Assembly (NCBI GenBank): GCA_009667805.1
Contig: CM019063.1
Span: 87,385,877-87,449,876, forward strand
DNA from: Leptobrachium leishanense
Lineage: Eukaryota; Chordata; Amphibia; Anura; Megophryidae
Direction: 5' to 3'
DNA: 64,000 nucleotides
The notes under the pieces are model-generated. The model had not been told where the DNA came from. It saw only the letters and a program-made list of their open reading frames with translations, and did not search any database. Below, piece after piece: positions 23,653-34,813 of this stretch. Within the stretch, counting starts at the first letter, position 1; the number at the start of each line of letters is the position of its first letter. Made by a program: the position numbers and the translations under genes.

Positions 23653-24812
23653 GTTGATGGCTTCTGCCACATTTAGCAGCTAATTGAGAGGCTATAGCAT
23701 TGTAAGTGTAGCTTATTTTAATTGCCATTTTTGTCTCATTTTTTTCAATGACTCATGTATCGATAATCACAATCATACTTTAAATTACTGTATTTTAATA
23801 AGCTTATCACTTGACATTTTTTACTTGTAGATAGGAACACAATATTAAATAGTTCTTTATAAAGACACAATAACACTTTAAAGGCTAACATATAATAAAT
23901 GTGCTATATTTCTTATGTGTTTGTTCTGTCCAGCAGTTCACCTATATAACTGCCCTGAGTCATCGTTGAATACATCTTATTAAACAGGCTGTGCTTCACC
24001 TTCTTGATGCCAGGGTCATTGGGTTGCTCATGTCACTGGCAGTGAAACTGTTAAATAACCCAATAAAGCTACTCAGAGGTGCCTGTAACTTTATGCTTCT
24101 CAGGCATTATTTATCTGAATTAAAAAGAAGGTAGGGTTCATTCGTTAATAATTCAAACATTCATCAATGTTTCATGTACAATAAAAATACAGTTTAAACG
24201 TTGACAAGAATTCTTGCTGTGCTAGTTACAACATGAATGGGTTATTACTTTTCCTTTTTTTGTTTTAAATAATAGACACTAAAAGAAGCTGAGGTTCTAA
24301 GCAAATACAGTTTAAATGCTAATTTTCTAAGCTAGTTTTCTTCTATCTGCAAAAACAAGAACTCGAGCACCAGCAAGACACATTTCAAACCTGCTGATCT
24401 ATTTTTTTGTTTCTTCTTCCTGGTAGTGCATTTTAAAATATCCATATATAACCTATCAAAAATGTGCTTTAAATGCTTATATTTTGAGTAACCTTACATT
24501 CCTCAATTAAGACTTAGTTTTCATCAAGCTATGGCATGCCCGTTCAATAAAATAACAGCTATATCTTGTGTAATTGTATAGCTTAACCGCTAGAGTCTGA
24601 TTAAGAGTTCATTCGAATGATTCTTAACATAACGATTTTGTTTGGTGATTTAAGAAAAATAAAAAAAGGGAACTAAAAATAAAACCATAAATGGCTTGGG
24701 TTTATGACATTAATTCGTACAGTAAGTAAAAAGTTGTATCACAGTTTTTTTGTAGCTTGCATGAGTTCATACTGAAAATAAATCTTTCCCTTCACACGTT
24801 TTTATCGGTTTC
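23653..24812 (-). other. hapln1: hapln1 3' UTR and downstream flank
   Basis: This AT-rich stretch lies directly after the hapln1 stop codon on the minus strand, so at least its upper part should be transcribed as 3' UTR. I could not fix a polyadenylation site. No repeat is obvious here, which fits a UTR under some constraint, but the lower limit is arbitrary. Confidence 0.45.
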
Positions 24813-25105
24813 CTAAACCGCCTGTGATTTATAACAGTAAACCCCATATAGCTTGTGCTTTTTGTCTGGGAAGCCGACAAAGCGGACGGCCGCCTCGTCG
24901 GGACTGCATCGTCTTCTTGGTCTTGAGATTGGGTAACGGACGCTTCCATCGGCCAACCATCCACCGTCGCAGCGGTCGTAACTGAGAAGTTTCCAAGCAG
25001 CGTACATCTGGCCTACTTTGGCTATTTGGGCTCCGTCATTGGCGCAAGCCTGGACGGCTTCATCATACGTCAGTTTTGTTGGGTGTATTAGGTAGTAGAA
25101 ACGAC
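24813..25105 (-). CDS. hapln1: hapln1 last coding exon (Link module 2, C-terminus)
   Basis: Hyaluronan and proteoglycan link protein 1 is a secreted matrix protein that locks aggrecan-type proteoglycans onto hyaluronan. This exon starts after an intron 3' splice site (TTTCTAG, AG at 25107-25106) in phase 1. It encodes the second Link module: R-F-Y-Y-L-I-H-P, the four module cysteines (V-Q-A-C, D-R-C, R-R-R-C, V-Y-C) and G-W-L-A-D-G-S-V-R-Y-P. Stop TAG is at 24815-24813. The 293 bases give 97 codons after the split glycine codon, as expected. The tail after the last cysteine reads Y-K-S-Q-A-V, unlike the R-A-Y-N ending I recall for mammals. It pairs with the exon at 41615-41917 through the shared split Gly codon. 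Confidence 0.95.
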
Positions 25106-25689
25106 CTAGAAATTAAAAGAAAGTCAAATTAGAAAAACAACCAGATCCGGAGGCACACAGCATTCAAACTGGGGGGGAAATAAATATTTGACGTTGAGTT
25201 TGTCATTCTGTCTCAAAAGTCTACAAATTGAGATAGCACAATTAAGTTTTATTTGCAGGGATGCTAGAGTCGGAATGAAATACCATTGAGGATCATGTTT
25301 ACAGGCTGATAAAGATAATACGATACCATTACTTGTCTGTATGGTTAACCAATGCCTATGGGACAAATACTTCTTTTGACTGACTACCATTTATTGACTG
25401 AAATATAATGATACCGAGTGGATGATATAACATAGATTTTGTGTCTTGAGAATAATAGAAAATAGGTATCATTCAGTGATACAACTAAGCATGCTTTAGT
25501 GCCGTTGACACTGTAAGTTTTACTTGTTGGCAGTCACTGTCATCTTGAATAGCTTCAATATGATGAAATTTATTATTCAAATTAATCTCAACAAATAGTA
25601 ATGGAGTGTGCAAAATGCACACCCAATCAAACAATATAAATGACTGACACTATACAGCAAAATCAGATTAAAAGTAAGTATATAGATTG

Positions 25690-26930
25690 ACAAAAAAAGC
25701 TAATTATATAGTGGCACATATCCAGTCGCCGACGCCGCAGGAAGGACAAACCCAGCGCTAGTTCATTCATGACTCCCTGAATCCGCCCCTCCGTACCTCT
25801 CAGTTTCGTCTCCAGCCTACGAGAGGTGCAGGTGCTACTCATCAAAATGCCTGCATCTCCCTATAAAGAGGCAAAGCAGTATGGGAAATTGCTTTTGCAT
25901 TGCTTACCTGTCTGACTCTCAAAGCTGCAATTGCCTCCTGTCTGCTACCTTTGCTTAATACCTCTGTTGATTATCTGTTGCCGAACCCCCGCTTTATATA
26001 CTGGACTACGTTTTTGCTGAACCCTTATTCTGAATAACCTGTTGCCGAATCCCTGCTTGTATTCTGGATTCCATTTGCCTGCTCCTTCTGATACCACACT
26101 GTTGAAACCCGCTTGTTCATTTAAAGACTTCTTCTTTTCCTTCTACCTCTGTTCATCTATGTCCTAGTGCTTCTGTTTAATCTTATTCCTATTTTATATT
26201 CTTGTATTTCGCTGTATTCTCTGCCTTTATTATCATCATCTAACAGATTCCCTGGTCCTGTCTCCTTGTGTATGTAATTCCTTTTGTTATTATTCAGCCT
26301 TGTTCCCTGGTTCTCTGTTCATCTGTGTATTCAGTCTCCTCAGTTATACCGTGTTTATTAGTTATCCATTGTCCACCTTGTTTTTCCTGTTTTCTCAGTT
26401 CCTTCATAATTCTGTTTCTGAATAAATAACATATACAGAGAATCGGAATCCCACTAGGGGAAACAGGACATGGAATCAAAAAATATTGTGTATAAAAATA
26501 TATCGCATACACTCTCTTAGTGTCGGGGGTAACCCATGTTAGATGCAGAACAAAAAAGCCTTATATCGAAAGGCAAACATAGAGAGTGCAATTAAAACTT
26601 AACATTTACTGAAATGAATATTAAAATATGATTGTGGTTTTATTTTAGTATTCATTTCAATAAATGTTAAGTTTTAATTGCACGCTCTATGTTTGCCTTT
26701 CGATATAAGGCTTTTTTCTTCTGAATAAATATCCTTTTGTTTACTTTATAATTATTTGCCTTGTGTTTCATCGCACATTGGGCTCGACCCGCAACCCTGT
26801 CATCTGTATCGCGACATATAGGGCGACGAAAGAGAAAACAATGTCAGGATAGTGGGTGGCCCAACACGCAGAAAAACCCCAAACAGGCAAGGAAATCCTT
26901 GAATTAATAGACTGGTCCATTAGTGGCTAG
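25690..26930 (+). mobile_element. LTR-retrotransposon-like region (Gypsy-type LTR suspected)
   Basis: A long C/T-rich stretch has loosely repeated GTTGCCGAACCCCCGCTTTA-like units (about 25980-26060), an upstream TATA-like CCCTATAAAGAGG (about 25860) and a pyrimidine-rich body. This pattern is reminiscent of amphibian Gypsy LTRs. The sequence continues beyond a hAT insertion at 27893-28130. No protein domain is visible, and the exact LTR borders are unclear. Confidence 0.35.
26429..26718. mobile_element. Foldback element with 13-bp target duplication
   Basis: TTCTGAATAAATA occurs at 26416-26428 and again at 26719-26731, enclosing 290 bp. Within it, AAGCCTTATATCGAAAGGCA (from 26556) returns inverted at the right end, giving arms of about 65 bp around a short AT spacer. 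The duplication length points to retroposition more than to a standard DNA transposon. It interrupts the LTR-like region. Confidence 0.65.
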
Positions 26931-27892
26931 TAGACATGTGCACAGCACAAAATTTCGTTTTGAACTAATGGATTAGTCCTAAAATGCAATTTATTTAGTT
27001 GCTAAAGAAATTCGTTTTCAGTTCTTTAGTATGAAAACTAATTTCATTCATCCGAAAACCAGTGGATACAATTACTATTGTAGTGGCGCCTATGGAGGTT
27101 TTCAGTTTACAACAGCTCTGGTTAAGTTAGCACCAACATTGTAATACTGCCTTGTGTCAGGCAAAGCTGTTACAGTAACTGACTGCTGCTCATCACAGCG
27201 CTCAGAGTTTCAGTAAAACTAGTAAATAATATTTTTATATATAAGAGATTAGAAGAATATTATTTCCTTGTTTTACTGAAACTCTGAGCGCTGTTACAGT
27301 CAGTTACTGTAACAGCTGAGCCTGATACATTATCTCTCAGTACAATGTAACAAGCAGCCGATCTCAGTGCTCACAGCCACTGGATTTAAAGGGCTAAAAA
27401 AAAAAAAGGCTCCTCTCTGTATAATGTATATAACATCCTCCTGCATTAATTAATACCCCTCTCTGTATAATATATAGAACATCCTCCTGAATTAATTAAT
27501 GTCCCTCTCTGTATAGAACATCCTCCTCAATTTATACCTTTCTCTGTATAATGTATATAACATCCTCCTGCATTAATACCCCTATCTGTATAATGTATAG
27601 AACCTCCTCCTGCATTAATTAATGCCCCTCTCTGTATAGAACTTCCTACTGCATTGGCATGTGGAGGGTGCAGAACTTCGGAAGTTACGATGTTGCGCTC
27701 TTCATTGCTGGTCTCCTTCACTCATCAATGTAATATCACAAAAAGGACTGAAACTAAAATGTAGTGCATTTTATTTTAGTTTCTTTCATTTTTTGGACTG
27801 AGCAGTTTCGTTTCTCTTGAGTCATATGAAAACTAAATTATCCCAAAATTCGGACTAAATCGTTTTAGTACTAAAACGAATGCACATGTCTA
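26931..27892. mobile_element. Non-autonomous hAT element with palindrome and minisatellite
   Basis: Ends are TAGACATGTGCA and TGCACATGTCTA, perfect inverted copies. They are flanked by the perfect 8-bp duplication GTGGCTAG (26923-26930, 27893-27900). Sub-terminal CGTTTT/AAAACG segments are also inverted. The interior has a long hairpin around 27150-27330 (CAGAGTTTCAGTAAAAC and its inverse) and a minisatellite. Confidence 0.93.
27410..27660. repeat. Minisatellite, about 40-60 bp unit, inside the hAT element
   Basis: Five to six units contain CCTCTCTGTATAATGTATA, then ACATCCTCCTGCATTAATTA. Unit lengths differ by loss of the TATA segment or of the second TAAT. Confidence 0.85.
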
Positions 27893-28130
27893 GTGGCTAG
27901 TATATATACTAGGAAACAGAATAGTCAGTGTACAGGCCAGATTCTGGATAGGAAAGACACTCATAAATGGCATAGCAAGCAGAGGTCGGCACACACAGAC
28001 CGGATATCATACAAGCCAGGGTCTAGGAACAGAGAGATCAAATCTGAGTCAAGGTACAAAGCCAAAGGTCCAACTGGGTAATCCTAAACACAGAGGCACA
28101 GGAACACACATTAGTCCATTAAAGTTATGT
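27893..28130 (+). mobile_element. Continuation of the LTR-like region after the hAT insertion
   Basis: The target sequence GTGGCTAG and its context join 26930 to 27893 once the hAT element is removed. The A/G-rich sequence has no conserved domain, and the 62-codon frame is not convincing. Confidence 0.35.
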
Positions 28131-28454
28131 TTTTGTGTCGTTCAATTGTACCTTAAATATATTTTGTCTCACACACTCCACCATAACACTGTAATCCCAC
28201 CCCACACATTTAAACAAGGACTATAACGAACACCGAGCTGATTCCACTGGTATCCAAGGCTTCTGAATAAACAATATCTTGTAGGCAAAAGGTAAATAAA
28301 CAGGTTAATTTTTTAATTTGTCAAAAAGCATCCTTCACCAAACTAGGCTTATTATCTTTACTATCATCAAATCATTAAATCATTAGTATGCCCTTTTAAT
28401 AAAAAAAACAAAAGCACATTGCTATTAAAACCTTTTAACTTCAACTGTAGCAGC

Positions 28455-28550
28455 CTTGCCAGGGCTGGATTTATAATTGGGCCAAGTAGGCATGTACCTA
28501 CAGGCGCCTACCCCAGGGGGGGCAACTTTCTCGGTAAAAAAAAATATTTA
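28455..28550. mobile_element. Single hAT-like end fragment
   Basis: CAGGGCTGGATTTATAATTG followed by GGCGCCTACCCCAGGGGGGGC resembles a hAT-type terminal segment. The partner end was not found; the Tc1 element follows at once. Confidence 0.35.
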
Positions 28551-28554
28551 TATA

Positions 28555-30172
<1,618 letters not shown>

Positions 30173-30189
30173 TATAAGTAATAAGATCA

Positions 30190-30332
30190 CCGTATTTCGC
30201 TGGCAATTTGCCAATATTTAGCGACATGCCAGGTTTTTGAAAAGCCGAATGACCATAAAATTGGACCGTATGGGGAAAGTCACTGTACGGCGCAATTTCA
30301 GTGCCAATTCGGTGCTCTTTGAATAACCCTGA
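30190..30332. mobile_element. Partial CAGGGTTATTC-end element
   Basis: The right end TCTTTGAATAACCCTG (30317-30332) matches the ends of the elements at 2047 and 38288. No left end is present next to it, so only a fragment survives, possibly cut by the Tc1 insertion. Confidence 0.45.
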
Positions 30333-30378
30333 TAGATATTCTCTTACTATAGCCAAAACTTCACTTTCACTATCTTAA

Positions 30379-30757
30379 CCCCTTCACTACCAAGTGGTTT
30401 TCAAAACACTATTATCAGGAAGCAGTGATTTCACCACCTGGCTGGGTGGAGTAGAGGTAATGTCACCGCTCTGCATGGAGAGAGCCTGTGGAGTCATGGG
30501 TTTGATCCCAGCGAGCAACCTCTCCAGTAAGTGTCCTTGGCAAGACACCTAACGGTACATACTCGCCACCCAGGACATACTTGAAAACGAGAGAAATCTC
30601 AATGTATCCTTCCTGGTAAAATCTTTGGATATATTTCCAGTGTATTTCTTACTGTATTAACCTATTTGGCCAGTAGATGGTGCTATCTAAAACTAATTCT
30701 TAATATTGGGCACCAGTTGGGGCCTTTGAAGCCCGAGCTATCTCGGTAGTGAAGGGG
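30379..30757. mobile_element. TTAA-type DNA element interrupted by a SINE
   Basis: Begins CCCCTTCACTACCAAG after TTAA (30375-30378) and ends CTCGGTAGTGAAGGGG, an inverted relative. The right TTAA is not intact. Ends match the family at 23219-23648. A SINE (30438-30627) lies inside. Confidence 0.65.
30438..30627 (+). mobile_element. tRNA-derived SINE (copy 2) with LINE-B tail
   Basis: Head CTGGCTGGGTGGAGTAGAGG, box-B-like GGGTTTGATCCCA (about 30498), then the LINE-B tail (CACCCAGGACATACTTGAAA, then CCTTCCTGGTAAAATC). The A-run is lost. Confidence 0.85.
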
Positions 30758-30934
30758 GAAATATTCAGGTTTGAGGATAATTACCATTTTGGATTGACCG
30801 AGAGCAATGTATTTGTTCAACAATGAAATTATCCTCAAAAATACAACTTGTCTATTAATTGTGCACACAGTGTATAGTTGCACCATCTCTGCACTCCTGT
30901 GAATTTTGGTTGTATGTTAACATATAATTATTTT

Positions 30935-31107
30935 TTATTGAGAAAGGATTTTACCAGAAAGGATACATTGAGATTTCTCTCGTTTTCAAGTATGTCCTGG
31001 GTGGCGAGTATGTACTGTTAGGTGTCTTGCCCTAGGACACTTACTGGAGAGGTGCTCTTGCTGGGATCGAACCCCTGTCCCCACAGTCTTTCTCCATGCA
31101 GCTGGCA
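30935..31107 (-). mobile_element. tRNA-derived SINE (copy 3), 5'-truncated, antisense
   Basis: The reverse complement reads the box-B region (GGTTCGATCCCAGCAAG), then the GGTGGCGAGT junction and the LINE-B tail. The tRNA head before the box-B region is missing. Confidence 0.82.
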
Positions 31108-31410
31108 TCTAATTACTGCCAAAGCATTACAATACAAAGGAACTGCCTCTCACAGAACCATAGTGACAACTTCATAATGACCAAATTATCTAAAAAAAAT
31201 GCTTCAACCACATTGTATCACCTAGTTTTGCACTATCAAAAATATAATCAGACTTCATTACTGTTGTAGCTGACTGCACTGTCACCAAAAATATAATCTT
31301 GGAAATCCTTGAAAGAGGCCCCTGACACACATTTCAAACCTGCAATACATGCTAGAAGGACTATAATGACTGTTTGCCCTGAGGGCAAGTTTAACCACTT
31401 GGCTGAGTAG

Positions 31411-32345
31411 TAGAGATGTGCATTTGTTTCGGAAAAATTCAGAATTCGGAATGAAATTCATTAATTAGTATTTCGGAAGTACTCCGAAATAACGAATCGA
31501 TAGGATCCGAATTCGAAACAAAATGAAATGGTATCTAATGAATTAAATTCGTTATACACTGTGTCATCATAATAAAAGAAAAATTTGAATTTTTTTGTGT
31601 TCCGGAATTCGAATCGATAAACTATTGAATCGATATCAAATTGATATATCAAATATCGATTTGATATATCAACTATCGAATTGATCTTAAATTAAAATAC
31701 ATAAAATACAGGTAATAAGTCCGTAAACAACTTTATGAAACAAATTAATTTCGTTTCACAAGCACCTGTCCCTGTTAAATTGACTCAAATACTAAATCTG
31801 TGAGATAGCTTACTATTTAGCCCTAAATTGTCTTTTAACAACAAAATTTGTTTAATTGGGGTTTTATTTAATGATCCAAATTTGAATTGATATCAAATAT
31901 CGAATTGATATCAATTATCGAATTTGGTATCAACTATCGAATTGATATCAATTATCGAATTTGTATCAACTATCGAATTGATATCAATTATCGAATTTGG
32001 TATCAACTATCGAATTGATATCAACTTACAAGTATAGTTAGCAAACGACTTTATGAAACAAATTTAGTTTCACTGTTTAATTTGACTCAAATACAAAATC
32101 TGTGAGACAGCTTAATATCTTGACCCTAGATTGTCTTTTAACAGCAAAATTTGAATAATTGGGGTTTATTTAGTGATCCAAAATTCGAATTGATATCAAT
32201 TATCGAATTGATATATGAAATTCGAATCGATACAAAATTTCGAAACGAAATACGAAACGAAATTATTTCTGAAATTCCGAAAACGAAATTAATTTAAAAC
32301 GAAATGAAATTAACCAAAACAGTTTTTCAGACTTACACATCCCTA
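31411..32345. mobile_element. Non-autonomous hAT element, AT-rich, with ATCGAATTGATATC tandem words
   Basis: Left end TAGAGATGTGCATTTGTTTC; the right end (ACACATCCCTA) is an imperfect inverse. Flanked by CTGAGTAG (31403-31410) and CTGCATAG (32346-32353), an 8-bp duplication with two changes. The interior is built from repeated TATCAATTATCGAATTTG-like and TATCGAATTGATATCAA-like words. A related copy starts at 63810. Confidence 0.8.
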
Positions 32346-33607
32346 CTGCATAGGATGTGCTCAGCATGTTGTCTTGATCAAGCTCAGCATGTGGGCGACA
32401 CGCTGAGCAGGGCAGCCATCAGAAATGATGGGGCCCCTTACTAAACCTCACGATGGGGCCCCCCCCTGGCACTCCCTCAACCTCTAACAGCTTTTCTCCC
32501 CCTTCAAAAAAAAAAAGGACATAACATAGCACCACAGCAATAAAACTCCCAGTAATGTGCAGTGTGTATTAGCATATCACAGTATCCACAGCAATAAAAC
32601 TCACAGTAATGAGCGGTGTGTTTGAACGTATCACAGAATCCACAGCAATAAATCTCACAGAAATGGGCTGTGTATGATGGCCTTTGGGTCTGGGTCTGGG
32701 CCCTGGGTCTGGTCCCTGGGACTGGGCCTTGGGGTCTGGTCCCTGAGGTCTGGGCCCTGAGGTCTGGGCCCTGGGTCTAGGCTGGGCCTGGTCCTGGGGT
32801 CTGGGCCCTGAGTCTGGCCTGGGGTCTGGTCCCTGGGTCTGGGCTCTGGTCCCTGGGGTCTAGCCTGGGCCCTGGTCTCTGGGTCTGGTCCCTGGGCCTT
32901 GGCCCTTTGGGTCTGGGTCCTAGGGTCTGGGCCCTGGGTCTGGGCCTTGGGGTCTGGGCCTTGGTCTGGGCCCTGGGTTCTGGGCCCTGGGTTTGGGCCT
33001 AGGGGTCTGGGCCCTGGGTTTTGGGGTCTGGGCCTTGGGGTCTGGGCCTTGGGGTCTGGGGTCTGGGCCTTGGGGTCTGGGCCCTAGGGTCTGGGCCTTG
33101 GGGTCTGGGCCTAGGGTTTGGGCTTTGGGGTCTGGGCCTTGGGGTCTGCGCCTTAGGGTCTGGGCTTTAGGGTCTGGGCCCTAGGGTCTGGCCCTGGGTC
33201 TGGCCTTGGGGTCTGGGCCCTGGGTTTGGGCCTAGGGGTCTGGGCCCTGGGTTTGGGCCTTGGGGTCTGGGCCCTGGGTCTGGGCCCTGGGTCTGGCCTT
33301 GGGGTCTGGGTCCTGGGGTCTGGGCTTTGGCCCTGGGTCTGGGCCTTAGGGTCTGGCCCTGGGTCCTAGGGTCTGGGTCTTGGGGTCTGGGCTTTGGGTT
33401 TGGGCTTTGGGGTCTGGCCTTGGGGTCTGGGTCCTGGGCCTTGGGGTCTGGGGTTTGGCCTTAGGGTCTGGCCCTGGGTTTGGGCTTTGGGGTCTGGGCC
33501 TGGGCCTTCCATTTTTTCCATTTTTCTGTGTTTATTACTTTCAATGTTTGATTGGTCCACTAATTTTGGGTTGGGGTATATTAGAGGGACACTAGAATGA
33601 ACTTTCA

Positions 33608-33647
33608 TGCTCCTGATGAAGTTCCACGGGACGAAACGCGTTGAGCA
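33608..33647 (+). ncRNA. Hammerhead ribozyme-like motif (copy 3)
   Basis: CTGATGA (33613-33619), hairpin GTTC-CACG-GGAC (one T-G pair), GAAA (33633-33636), palindrome ACGCGT, GTT (33640-33642). Helix I is a perfect five-pair match: TGCTC directly before the core and GAGCA directly after the triplet. Stem sequences differ from copies 1 and 2 yet pair. The extra A before helix II is again present. The surrounding ~430-bp spacer looks like an inserted retroelement fragment. Confidence 0.62.
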
Positions 33648-34773
33648 GCACCTATAGACGTTGGATCATGGGATTTGGTGACAAAATGCTTCATTTGTTT
33701 TAACTTTTTGTAAGCGCAATTAAAACTTTGGTTTTATGGTTGCCTGGCTGTCTACACTATTATTCTTCTTTTTTCCTTAAGGCCATCATTCCAGCCTGGA
33801 GAAATTCAAGAACCTGTTATGTGTCTTCCCAGTAAAAGCCATCTGTGAGTAGTCAAGATCATACTGCTCTACCTGCCAGGGGTATCACCCTACATATACA
33901 TTTTTAATTCTGTCTATCGATACCGCCTTTTGTTTTTTTGCCTTGGGCACTGGGTCTGGGCCTTAGGGTCTGGGTCCTGGGGTCTGGGCCCAGGGTCTGG
34001 GCCTTGGTTCTGGGCTTTAGGGTCTGGGCCATGGGTTTGGGCTAGGGGTCTGGCCCTGGGTCTGGGCCCTAGGGTCTGGGCCCTGGGTTTGGGCCTAGGG
34101 GTCTGGGCCCTGGGTTTGGCCTAGGGGTCTGGGCCCTGGTTCTGGCCCTGGGTTTGGGCCTAGGGGTCTGGCCCTGGGTTTTGGGGTCTGGGCCTTGGGG
34201 TCTGGGCCTTGGGGTCTGGGGTCTGGGCCTTGGGGTCTGGGCCCTAGGGTCTGGGCCTTGGGGTCTGGGCCTAGGGTTTGGGCTTTGGGGTCTGGGCCTT
34301 GGGGTCTGCGCCTTAGGGTCTGGGCTTTAGGGTCTGGGCCCTAGGGTCTGGGCCCTGGGTCTGGGCCTTGGGGTCTGGGCCCTGGGTTTGGGCCTAGGGG
34401 TCTGGGCCCTGGGTTTGGGCCTTGGGGTCTGGGCCCTGGGTCTGGGCCCTGGGTCTGGGCCTTGGGGTCTGGGTCCTGGGTCTGGGCTTTGGGCCCTGGG
34501 TCTGGGCCTTAGGGTCTGGGCCCTGGGTCCTAGGGTCTGGGTCTTGGGGTCTGGGCTTTGGGTTTGGGCTTTGGGGTCTGGGCCTTGGGTCTGGGTCCTG
34601 GGCCTTGGGGTCTGGGGTTTGGGCCTTAGGGTCTGGACCCTGGGTTTGGGCTTTGGGGTCTGGGCCTGGGCCTTCCATTTTTTCAATTTTTCTGTGTTTA
34701 TTACTTTCAATGTTTGATTGGTCCACTAATTTTGGGTTGGGGTATATTAGAGGGACACTAGAATGAACTTTCA

Positions 34774-34813
34774 TGCTCCTGATGAAGTTCCACGGGACGA
34801 AACGCGTTGAGCA
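34774..34813 (+). ncRNA. Hammerhead ribozyme-like motif (copy 4, duplicate of copy 3)
   Basis: Identical to copy 3 over the motif, placed 1166 bp downstream by the local tandem duplication. Because both copies lie in the same orientation, a read-through transcript would contain two motifs able to pair through their palindromic helix III. Confidence 0.62.
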
